A stretch of 6,489 nucleotides of DNA from Pseudomonadota bacterium (GTDB lineage Bacteria; Pseudomonadota; Gammaproteobacteria; Acidiferrobacterales; UBA6901). Position 1 is the first letter of the stretch, and every line of letters begins with the position of its first letter. This document shows, in pieces, positions 1 through 5,075 of the stretch. Location of the stretch: the NCBI GenBank assembly GCA_021785795.1, contig JAJYEK010000199.1:1-6489 (forward strand), in the 5' to 3' direction. Below the pieces are notes generated by a model. The model was not told the DNA's origin. It saw only the letters and a program-made list of their open reading frames with translations, and searched no databases. The translations under genes and the position numbers were made by a program.

Positions 1-599
1 AGCTTCGGGCAATACTGCGGGCTTCGGCGCTGGGTCAAGTGCGTATCATGATCCCCATGCTTTCTAGCCTCGGGGAAATGTTCCGCGTTCTGGATCTTAT
101 CGAGGAGACCAAGGCGGAACTGACACGCCAGGGGCAGCCATTCGATCCGGAAACGCAGATTGGCGGCATGATCGAGGTACCGGCAGCGGCCGTTTCAGCG
201 GACCTGTTTGCGCCACACCTGGATTTTTTTTCGATCGGGACGAACGATCTGATCCAGTACACACTTGCGATCGACCGCGTCGACGAGGCGGTAAACTATC
301 TCTACGATCCGCTGCACCCGTCGGTGTTGCGGCTGATTTCAATGACGATACGCGCCGGGAAATCGGCCGGCATTCCCGTCGCCATGTGTGGTGAAATGGC
401 CGGCGACGTGCGTTATACACGCCTGTTACTGGGCTTGGGCCTGGACGAATTCAGCATGCACCCGTCCGCGCTGCTGGAAATCAAGAGGATTGTGCGCGAA
501 AGCGACCTCACCGAGCTGGGCAGGTTCGCAGAAGATGTGCTGAATGCGCGCCACACCGGCGAACTGCACGCGCTGGTGGACAAAATGAACGAACGCTAG
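1..599 (+). CDS. ptsI: Phosphoenolpyruvate-protein phosphotransferase (enzyme I), C-terminal part
   Basis: Enzyme I takes a phosphoryl group from phosphoenolpyruvate onto its own histidine and passes it to HPr, starting the cytoplasmic PTS relay. The window holds only the C-terminal PEP-binding TIM-barrel domain, about 198 residues read in frame from base 3 to TAG at 597-599. The family signatures are in order: MIPMLSS near the start, GGMIEVPAAA (its Glu matches the Mg ligand E431 of E. coli), FFSIGTNDLIQYTLA (the Asn-Asp pair matches N454-D455), then CGEMAGD with the active-site Cys (C502 in E. coli), followed by LLLGLGLDEFSM. The C-terminus is of normal length. The first roughly 375 residues, including the phospho-His domain, lie off the left edge. 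A PtsP-type paralogue with an N-terminal GAF domain shares this C-terminal domain and cannot be excluded from the fragment. The neighbouring WYL gene converges on it, with a hairpin between. Confidence 0.93.
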   Translation, partial: LRAILRASALGQVRIMIPMLSSLGEMFRVLDLIEETKAELTRQGQPFDPETQIGGMIEVPAAAVSADLFAPHLDFFSIGTNDLIQYTLAIDRVDEAVNYLYDPLHPSVLRLISMTIRAGKSAGIPVAMCGEMAGDVRYTRLLLGLGLDEFSMHPSALLEIKRIVRESDLTELGRFAEDVLNARHTGELHALVDKMNER

Positions 600-613
600 C
601 CGGATTTACCGCT

Positions 614-652
614 GTTTCCCGGCGATGCCGCAACGGCATACAGCCGGGAAAC
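614..652. terminator. Compound hairpin between convergent ptsI and WYL genes
   Basis: A 10-bp perfect outer stem (GTTTCCCGGC at 614-623 with GCCGGGAAAC at 643-652) encloses a second perfect 6-bp stem (ATGCCG at 625-630 with CGGCAT at 634-639) with a 3-base CAA loop. It starts 14 bases after the ptsI stop and ends 13 bases before the WYL stop, where a bidirectional terminator would be expected. Neither strand has a T-tract after it, so it is not a canonical intrinsic terminator. It may act with Rho, protect the 3' ends of the mRNAs, or be a dispersed palindromic repeat. The structure is seen directly; the role is inferred. Confidence 0.6.
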
Positions 653-665
653 TCGAGACACTGCT

Positions 666-1073
666 TCAGCGGCGGTGGGGGTTGCCCGGCAGGTGCGGTC
701 CCATTTCTTCTGGCCCCGCCGACGAAGGAAAGACAAACGACTGACGCCGGTCGTCCACCATCGCAAGCAGCTTATCGCGGTATTTTTCCTTGGCCGACGC
801 GAAACCATCCCCGGTTCGCGTCTCGAAGGACTCCTTCAGCAGCGAGACCGCGCTGATCTTTTTCAGCCGGTAGGGGCGCCAGAACGGCGGCTGGCGGCCC
901 GAAGAAGAATAGCCGCGGATCTGGTATCCATCGACCACGATTTCTCCATTCTCGGCGGTATAGATCGCATGCGGCTCTATAACGCGGATATGGGTCTGGT
1001 CGTGATAACGGATCGCCACGCAGCGCTTTTCCTTGACCGCCGCGGTAAGTACCTGCAAGACATTGGGAATCAT
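666..1073 (-). CDS. Small stand-alone WYL-domain protein
   Basis: This gene encodes about 135 residues. Residues 1-83 resemble a WYL domain, the Sm-like beta-barrel found in many bacterial ligand-responsive regulators. The strands AIRYHDQTHIRVIEPH (about 20-35) and EIVVDGYQIRGY (44-55) are followed by PFWRPYRLKKI and a closing LLKESF (63-83). The residues usually W-Y-L read V-V-D here, and no helix-turn-helix precedes the domain. A basic and acidic tail of about 50 residues follows. I chose ATG 1073 because GAAGG (1082-1086) lies 8 bases upstream. An in-frame ATG at 1175 would give 169 residues and leave only 16 bases after the upstream oxidoreductase gene, but it has no clear ribosome site. 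The gene runs in the same direction as that oxidoreductase gene and is probably co-transcribed. Without a DNA-binding domain it may bind a small ligand, nucleotide or partner protein; its target is unknown. Confidence 0.75.
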   Translation of the reverse strand: MIPNVLQVLTAAVKEKRCVAIRYHDQTHIRVIEPHAIYTAENGEIVVDGYQIRGYSSSGRQPPFWRPYRLKKISAVSLLKESFETRTGDGFASAKEKYRDKLLAMVDDRRQSFVFPSSAGPEEMGPHLPGNPHRR

Positions 1074-1123
1074 AGATCCAGCCTTCACTTTCTCATCCGG
1101 TTTGGGCGCCTTCTTGACTAAAA

Positions 1124-1153
1124 ATACTACGCCATCCGGCAAAACAGCGGCAA
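1124..1153 (-). promoter_or_regulatory. Weak candidate sigma-70 promoter before the WYL gene
   Basis: On the minus strand TTGCCG (1153-1148) and TAGTAT (1129-1124) are separated by 18 bases. Each matches the consensus at 4 of 6 positions. The stretch around it is locally AT-richer (GTATTTTTAG) than the neighbouring genes. It would place a transcript start roughly 30-50 bases before ATG 1073 and would support the shorter WYL start. Matches this weak occur by chance. Confidence 0.2.
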
Positions 1154-1191
1154 GCAGTCCGGACCGGTGGTCCATTTCCAGGTCTGTACGG

Positions 1192-2625
1192 TCACCTGTC
1201 GCGATCCGATACCCCGAATATTTGATCCGCGAGGCCCCACTTGCTCGCCAGGGTTTCGGCTGCATTGACGAATTCCTCAGCCCGCGTAGGGTGATTGACC
1301 CAGGCGTGCGCGAGCAGCGCGAGTGTGGACGCATGATCTGGCGCAAGCGCCAGCATATGGATCAGTTCCCCCGCTTCGCTCCCGACCACTTCCGCCCCCA
1401 GGAGCGCTCCACTGTCCAGTTCTCCGATCAGGCGCACGAAACCGCGGGTGTCGTCCTGGCCCAGGGCGCACGGCGATTTCTCGAAGGCTGCAAAACCCAC
1501 CGCAGGTTCAAGTCCGGCGTCTTCCGCAAGATCCTCATTCAGGCCGATGCGCGCAAGCTCCACGGCACTGTAGACCACTTCCGGCACCCACAGCACGTCG
1601 CGCCGTCTCTGCGCCTGTGGCGAACCACCGGAGACGATGTTCTGCACCGCAACAGCGGCATCGGCAAGTGCCTGATTGGCGGTCATGTGTTCGGATACGC
1701 AGTCGCCGACCGCGTAAACGTGCGGCAGGCTGGTCTGCAGCCATTCGTTCACGCGCACGAACCCGCGATCGTCCCGCTCGATCCCGACAGCGTCGAGCGC
1801 AAGTCCGTCCGTGAACGGAACGCGCCCTGTGCCAAGCAGCGCCCAGTCGACGGCCAGCTCTTGTCCCCCAGCAAGCCCAAGTACCAGATCCCCATCGCGC
1901 ACCTCGCTGCTCGTAACGCTTGTTCCTTCTAGCGGCTCAATACCGTGGTCGCGCAATGCTTCCCTGAGGGCGGTCAGCGCCTGCGGACTGAATCGGGTTC
2001 GGCTCAGGGGCAAACGACGTGTGATCCAGCGCACCTGCAGGCCAAGCATCGACAGTATAAAAGCGAATTCGGCACCTATCAGACCGCCGCCGATGACTGC
2101 GACACGACGCCCCGGCGGGGGTGGATCATCGAAGAGCATGTCCGAGGTCAGAATCCGCCGATCCAGCGGCACAAGCCCCGCTGGCGCCGTGGGTTTCGAT
2201 CCGGTAGCGATTATGACATGAGCGGCCTGCAGGCGCTCGCAACCGGTCCCGGCCAGAACATCCAGCGCGTGCAAAGAAGCAAAGCGGGCGTTTCCGCTGT
2301 ACATGCTGATACCCAGGCGCTTCATGTAGTCCAGGTAGCTGTCCTGCACCATGCGCACGACAGTCTCCTGGTGCTCCCATGCGCGCGTCAGGTCAACTGC
2401 CAGACTCCCGCTGATTCCGCGCCCGGCAAAGGTACGTGACGCGGCAATCAGACGGGCGCTGTGGTACCAGTCCTTCTTCGGTACACATCCGCGGTTCAAG
2501 CAGCAGCCGCCCCAGTCCTGCTTCTCGACGATCGCGACGCGCTTGCCGCGTAACGCGCCGAGTACTGCGGCACGGTACCCTCCAGGGCCGGATCCGATGA
2601 CAGCGATATCGAACACTTCAGTCAC
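1192..2625 (-). CDS. Class I pyridine nucleotide-disulfide oxidoreductase (lipoamide dehydrogenase/glutathione reductase-like)
   Basis: A cytoplasmic FAD flavoprotein of 477 residues that moves electrons between a nicotinamide cofactor and a disulfide substrate. It has the full fold: FAD motif GSGPGG (11-16) ending in VEK; redox pair C42-C47 in CCLNRGCVPKK; ATG motif near 142; nucleotide motif GGGLIG (179-184); second FAD motif YAVGD near 304-308; and the dimer-interface HPTRAEE with catalytic His445-Glu450. GTG 2625 is chosen as the start because AAGGAG (2640-2635) lies 9 bases upstream; ATG 2649 would add eight residues and overrun that site. Family members are usually 450-480 residues. Two features lean towards glutathione reductase: the CVPKK stretch, and an RR-x4-R loop (203-209) that matches its NADPH-binding arginines. 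No lipoyl or mercury-binding domain is fused and no 2-oxoacid dehydrogenase genes are nearby, so the substrate is open. An extra Cys41 adjoins the redox cysteine. Confidence 0.9.
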   Translation of the reverse strand: MTEVFDIAVIGSGPGGYRAAVLGALRGKRVAIVEKQDWGGCCLNRGCVPKKDWYHSARLIAASRTFAGRGISGSLAVDLTRAWEHQETVVRMVQDSYLDYMKRLGISMYSGNARFASLHALDVLAGTGCERLQAAHVIIATGSKPTAPAGLVPLDRRILTSDMLFDDPPPPGRRVAVIGGGLIGAEFAFILSMLGLQVRWITRRLPLSRTRFSPQALTALREALRDHGIEPLEGTSVTSSEVRDGDLVLGLAGGQELAVDWALLGTGRVPFTDGLALDAVGIERDDRGFVRVNEWLQTSLPHVYAVGDCVSEHMTANQALADAAVAVQNIVSGGSPQAQRRRDVLWVPEVVYSAVELARIGLNEDLAEDAGLEPAVGFAAFEKSPCALGQDDTRGFVRLIGELDSGALLGAEVVGSEAGELIHMLALAPDHASTLALLAHAWVNHPTRAEEFVNAAETLASKWGLADQIFGVSDRDR

Positions 2626-2989
2626 AATATCTCGCTCCTTCCGAGTCACAAGCGGTAATCAGCTCGCTACGGAATCTGGCCACTCGGCGCACCTGACCGG
2701 CTGCAGCCGCGAAATCCCCCAGCGGCAGGTGGAAACGTACTGATTCGCCAACACCTGCATTGCGGCACGATTGGGCCGAAAATGCAGCGGTGGCATGCCA
2801 CCCCGCAAGACCGGCGGCCACGACAACTCGCGTCCCGATGGTGGCGACTTGCAGGTCCTGCGGACGCTGGGCATCATGGCATATGATATCCAGGCTGGTC
2901 ACGCTGATCCGTAGACGCGGACGCAGTGCGCGTCTACGGGCAACTGCGTATGGACCGTTCTTCGCGATGTTTACCGGCAGAACAATCAT
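2618..2989 (-). CDS. Hypothetical protein, weakly PilZ-like, upstream of the oxidoreductase
   Basis: This frame encodes 123 residues, ends in TGA (2620-2618) and overlaps the GTG of the oxidoreductase gene by 8 bases, an arrangement typical of coupled genes. ATG 2989 has GGAG (2999-2996) 6 bases upstream. I do not recognise the family with confidence. The shape recalls a degenerate PilZ domain (cyclic-di-GMP binding). A basic RxxxR stretch occurs at 19-27, QVATIG (47-52) sits where (D/N)xSxxG is expected, and GESVRFHLPLG (81-91) is followed by a GQVRRV strand. The Ser and Asp of the second motif are missing, so ligand binding would be doubtful. Four cysteines are scattered (37, 75, 114, 122). 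There is no signal peptide or membrane helix. Codon use is unremarkable and third-position GC is moderate. If the frame is not a gene, 2626-3032 is a 400-base gap whose only other content is two palindromes. Confidence 0.5.
   Translation of the reverse strand: MIVLPVNIAKNGPYAVARRRALRPRLRISVTSLDIICHDAQRPQDLQVATIGTRVVVAAGLAGWHATAAFSAQSCRNAGVGESVRFHLPLGDFAAAAGQVRRVARFRSELITACDSEGARYCD
2635..2640 (-). promoter_or_regulatory. Ribosome binding site deciding a GTG start
   Basis: AAGGAG on the minus strand, 9 bases before GTG at 2625-2623. The next ATG upstream in frame (2649) begins before this site and has no comparable site of its own. The motif lies inside the last codons of the 123-residue frame upstream, as in translationally coupled genes. 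Confidence 0.75.
2789..2802. repeat. Perfect 14-bp palindrome
   Basis: GGTGGCATGCCACC reads the same on both strands with no spacer. It lies 164 bases upstream of the oxidoreductase start, inside the 123-residue frame. Perfect palindromes of this length are common as dimeric-regulator operators, but a chance origin within a coding frame is possible. No second copy was noticed in the window. Confidence 0.4.
2909..2939. repeat. 11-bp perfect inverted repeat with 9-base loop
   Basis: CCGTAGACGCG (2909-2919) pairs exactly with CGCGTCTACGG (2929-2939) around the loop GACGCAGTG. It sits 50-80 bases inside the 5' end of the 123-residue minus-strand frame and about 94 bases before the divergent + strand gene. 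No T-tract follows on either strand. It could be an operator for the divergent pair, an RNA hairpin in the leader of the oxidoreductase transcript, or a by-product of the Arg-rich coding stretch. Confidence 0.5.
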
Positions 2990-3032
2990 CGTTCACTCCG
3001 GCCTGTGCATCGAGTGGACAAAGGAACTCCTG

Positions 3033-3365
3033 ATGGTGGGCGGCGGTGGCGGACACCTGCGCTTCGACATCCGTCAGGCCCGGCCGCGTTCGCCTGGCCC
3101 ACTGGAGCGGGTGGTTCGGGAGCAGGTACTGCCGCTCGCCCTGCCACTTCCCCTGGTGATCAAGGTTGAGCCCACGACCATGCTGGTCCGCCATTTGAAC
3201 CGCAACGGCGCAATCTGTCACCCGGCCGACATCGCATGGATGCTTGATGAAATCGGAACTCGCTTTCACGCGGCACTGTACCTTGAGGCTGACGGTCTGC
3301 GTCTCAAACGCGGCCTGCCACCCGAGGAAAACGAGATCCACTCTGCATCGTGGGGGCCATTCTGA
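3033..3365 (+). CDS. Hypothetical protein, 110 residues
   Basis: I do not recognise this protein. ATG 3033 has AAGGA (3021-3025) 7 bases upstream, and the frame closes with TGA at 3363-3365, 28 bases from the convergent pmbA stop. It starts with a run of five glycines, then a basic stretch (RFDIRQARPR), a Leu/Pro-rich stretch LPLALPLPLVIKVEP (33-47) too short and broken for a membrane helix, and a probable helical part (HPADIAWMLDEIG). The acidic C-terminus ends in Trp-Gly-Pro-Phe. It has one Cys and no signal peptide. Third-position GC is high, as in the neighbouring genes. A minus-strand frame opens across the same bases, but it starts with GTG, has no ribosome site and shows an unusual composition, so the + strand is preferred. 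The gene is divergent from the oxidoreductase cluster with only 43 bases between starts. Confidence 0.6.
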   Translation: MVGGGGGHLRFDIRQARPRSPGPLERVVREQVLPLALPLPLVIKVEPTTMLVRHLNRNGAICHPADIAWMLDEIGTRFHAALYLEADGLRLKRGLPPEENEIHSASWGPF

Positions 3366-3375
3366 GCCTGTCCCT

Positions 3376-3405
3376 GCCGGCTCCGCGCGCTGCCTAGGAG
3401 CCGGC
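3376..3405. terminator. Hairpin at the convergent end of pmbA and the 110-residue gene
   Basis: GCCGGCTCC (3376-3384) pairs perfectly with GGAGCCGGC (3397-3405) around a 12-base loop. On the minus strand the first arm is formed by the last codons of pmbA and the pmbA TAG (3396-3394) lies in the loop. It begins 10 bases after the stop of the + strand gene. It is placed to end both transcripts, but no T-tract follows in either direction. Confidence 0.55.
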
Positions 3406-4749
3406 GAGCGTCATGTTCTCGACAAGAATGGACCCGGTGCGGATGTTGCCGCGCAGATCGACGTCCCGACCGACAGCAACGATCTGGCGGAACATCTCGC
3501 GCAGGTTTCCGGCAATGGTGATCTCTTCAACCGGAAACTGGATTTCACCATTTTCCACCCAGAATCCGGCAGCCCCGCGCGAATAATCGCCTGTGACGGT
3601 ATTGACTCCGAAGCCGATCAACTCGGTCACGAGCAACCCGGTATGCATGCGCGCAAGCAGTGCCGGAAAATCGTCGTCCCCGGCCTCGATCGCAAGATTG
3701 TGCACGCCTCCGGCATTTCCGGTTGTCTCCATGCCAAGCTTACGCGCCGAATACGAATCCAGAACGTAACCCAGCAGCATGCCGTCGCGCACAAGATCAC
3801 GGTCGCGTGTGGCGACACCTTCGTTGTCAAAAGGGGCGCTGCCCAGACCCTTCCTCAGGTGTGGCTGCTCATAAATCCGGATCCACGGCGCAAACACCGG
3901 CTTGCCGAGCTGACCCAACAGGAATGAAGCCTCGCGATACAGGCTGGTTCCGCGCACTGCTCCGACAAAGTGCGACAGGAGACTGGAGGCAACAGGCGCC
4001 TCATACAGTACCGGGGTTTCACGCGTGGACAACTTGCGTGCAGCCAGCCTGCGCACCGCCCGCGCCGCCGCCTGGCGGCCAACGGACTCCAGTACCTCGA
4101 GATCGCGCGCATCGCGCGCGACTGTATACCAGTAATCGCGCTGCATCCCGGAGTCGTCCTGCGCCACAACGGCACAGCTCAGTGCGTGACGTGTGGCAGC
4201 GACGGCGCCGAGAAAACCATTGGTGTTGCCATATACCTCCAGCCCCTCGTGCGAAGACAGTGATGCACCCTCGGAATTGAGGATGCGTGCATCGGCCGAG
4301 CGAGCCGCATGCTCGCACGCAGCAGCGATCTCGATGGCACGGTCGGCGCCGGGGTTCCACGGATGATACAGGTCAAGATCGGGAATCGATTTGGCAAGGG
4401 ATGCGACGTCGGCAAGTCCGGAAAACTCATCGGCGGCCGTATATTTCGCGATGCTCGCCGCCGCCCGCACCGTGCCGTGAATGGCCTCTGGCCCCAGGTC
4501 CGAAGTGCTGGCCGAACCGCTCTGCTTGCCAAAATAGACGGTTATGCCCAAGCCTTTGTCCCGGGTGTGTTCGACTGTCTCGACATTACCGAGCCGCACG
4601 GTCACAGACAGACCCTGACTGACACTTGCGCTGGCCTCCGCCGCACTGGCGCCCTGCTTCAACGCTTCCGCGAGGACTTCGCTGATCAGCGCGCGCAGCG
4701 CTTCAGGAGTGGTGGCGACGGACGCCGCCGGCTTCAGTTCTTGCGTCAT
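3394..4749 (-). CDS. pmbA: Metalloprotease-partner protein PmbA/TldE
   Basis: PmbA (TldE) is the non-catalytic partner of TldD in a heteromeric cytoplasmic protease that, in E. coli, removes the microcin B17 leader peptide and degrades CcdA. The product is 451 residues, almost the 450 of E. coli PmbA. It follows that protein along its length: LGNVETVEHTRDKGLGITV near the N-terminus, RKLSTRETPVLYEAPVA in the middle, then LLGYVLDSYSARKLGMETTG, VVxTELIG-type LLVTELIGFGVNTVTGDYSRG and AGFWVENGEIQFPVEEITIAGNL (about 365-415). It has no HExxxH zinc motif, as expected for the TldE subunit. ATG 4749 is chosen because AGGGG lies 8 bases upstream and the N-terminus then has the normal length; extending to 4836 adds 29 unlike residues. 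It starts 11 bases after the 83-residue gene, whose stop TAG overlaps this ribosome site, so translation may be coupled. It is last in the tldD operon. Confidence 0.96.
   Translation of the reverse strand: MTQELKPAASVATTPEALRALISEVLAEALKQGASAAEASASVSQGLSVTVRLGNVETVEHTRDKGLGITVYFGKQSGSASTSDLGPEAIHGTVRAAASIAKYTAADEFSGLADVASLAKSIPDLDLYHPWNPGADRAIEIAAACEHAARSADARILNSEGASLSSHEGLEVYGNTNGFLGAVAATRHALSCAVVAQDDSGMQRDYWYTVARDARDLEVLESVGRQAAARAVRRLAARKLSTRETPVLYEAPVASSLLSHFVGAVRGTSLYREASFLLGQLGKPVFAPWIRIYEQPHLRKGLGSAPFDNEGVATRDRDLVRDGMLLGYVLDSYSARKLGMETTGNAGGVHNLAIEAGDDDFPALLARMHTGLLVTELIGFGVNTVTGDYSRGAAGFWVENGEIQFPVEEITIAGNLREMFRQIVAVGRDVDLRGNIRTGSILVENMTLAGS
4102..4119. repeat. Tandem duplication of a 9-base unit in pmbA
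   Basis: ATCGCGCGC occurs twice in direct succession (4102-4110 and 4111-4119). On the coding strand it encodes Ala-Arg-Asp twice (ARDARD) in the middle of PmbA. Being in frame, it leaves the protein intact. It may be a small slippage duplication. Confidence 0.6.
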
Positions 4750-4760
4750 CAAGTATGCCC

Positions 4761-5012
4761 CTAACCCGAGTGCTTGTTGATGGCACCGCGATTTCCCCAA
4801 TGCCCGATGTTGTCCACTTCGACGCCGACCCACCACAGATCACCAATGCTGTCGTGGCTGTGACCCCCGACTATATGCTGACCCTGTCCAAGAATTATGT
4901 GGGTAAGGTGGGCACGTGCCTCGCCGATGCGCCGATACACGTGCCACTGCACGACATTGCCGCGTCCAGCCTCTGGAAGCGGCCGCTCCTCATTCAGAAA
5001 CTGGTCATTCAT
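4761..5012 (-). CDS. Hypothetical 83-residue protein between tldD and pmbA
   Basis: I do not recognise this protein. It starts at ATG 5012 behind a consensus AGGAGG site 8 bases upstream and ends at TAG 4763-4761. It sits 63 bases after tldD and 11 before pmbA, so it looks like the middle gene of the operon. An acidic, polar N-terminus (MNDQFLNEERPLPEAGRG) leads to a basic segment (VYRRIGEARAH) and then a Gly/His/Trp-rich half containing GGHSHDSIGDLWWVGVEVD and a lone IGHW. It has eight His, four Trp and about thirteen Gly, and no Cys. There is no signal peptide or membrane helix. It is not YjgA, the larger DUF615 protein that I recall near pmbA in some gammaproteobacteria. A role with the TldD/PmbA protease is suggested only by position. 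Caution: the opposite strand is also open in register here, with similar codon-position GC, so the ribosome site and spacing are the main support. Confidence 0.6.
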   Translation of the reverse strand: MNDQFLNEERPLPEAGRGNVVQWHVYRRIGEARAHLTHIILGQGQHIVGGHSHDSIGDLWWVGVEVDNIGHWGNRGAINKHSG

Positions 5013-5020
5013 GACGTAAC

Positions 5021-5026
5021 CCTCCT
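5021..5026 (-). promoter_or_regulatory. Consensus ribosome binding site of the 83-residue gene
   Basis: AGGAGG on the minus strand, 8 bases before ATG 5012. It is the strongest ribosome site in the window and lies in the short gap after tldD. It sets the start of the small gene and rules out the longer TTG-initiated reading from 5069. Confidence 0.7.
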
Positions 5027-5075
5027 GCATTCGCAACGGGTCAGGTATGCGCCGGTCAGGCGCCTCCAAAACCCG

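Noticed and set aside
675..1121. 148-residue + strand frame antisense to the WYL gene
   Set aside because: It is Arg-rich shadow sequence with no motif, while the minus strand carries recognisable WYL strands.
1033..1932. 299-residue open frame on the + strand
   Set aside because: It runs antisense through the oxidoreductase gene, whose motifs and ribosome site are unambiguous, and shows no family signature of its own.
1192..2625. Mercuric reductase identity for the oxidoreductase
   Set aside because: There is no N-terminal heavy-metal-binding domain and no C-terminal cysteine pair; the C-terminus carries the His-Glu dyad of disulfide reductases.
2873..2887. ATCAT/ATGAT dyad around GGCAT
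   Set aside because: The arms are only five bases long, which is expected by chance, and nothing else supports a site here.
2934..3341. 135-residue minus-strand frame opposite the 110-residue gene
   Set aside because: It begins with GTG and no ribosome site, is in exact codon register with the better supported + frame, and has an unusual Gln/His/Cys-rich composition.
4750..4836. 29-residue N-terminal extension of PmbA
   Set aside because: It overlaps the 83-residue gene, is unlike family N-termini and lacks a ribosome site. ATG 4749 gives the normal length.
5049..5065. Short GCGCC/GGCGC inverted repeat after tldD
   Set aside because: It is only a five-base stem with a five-base loop in GC-rich DNA, too weak to call a terminator or operator.
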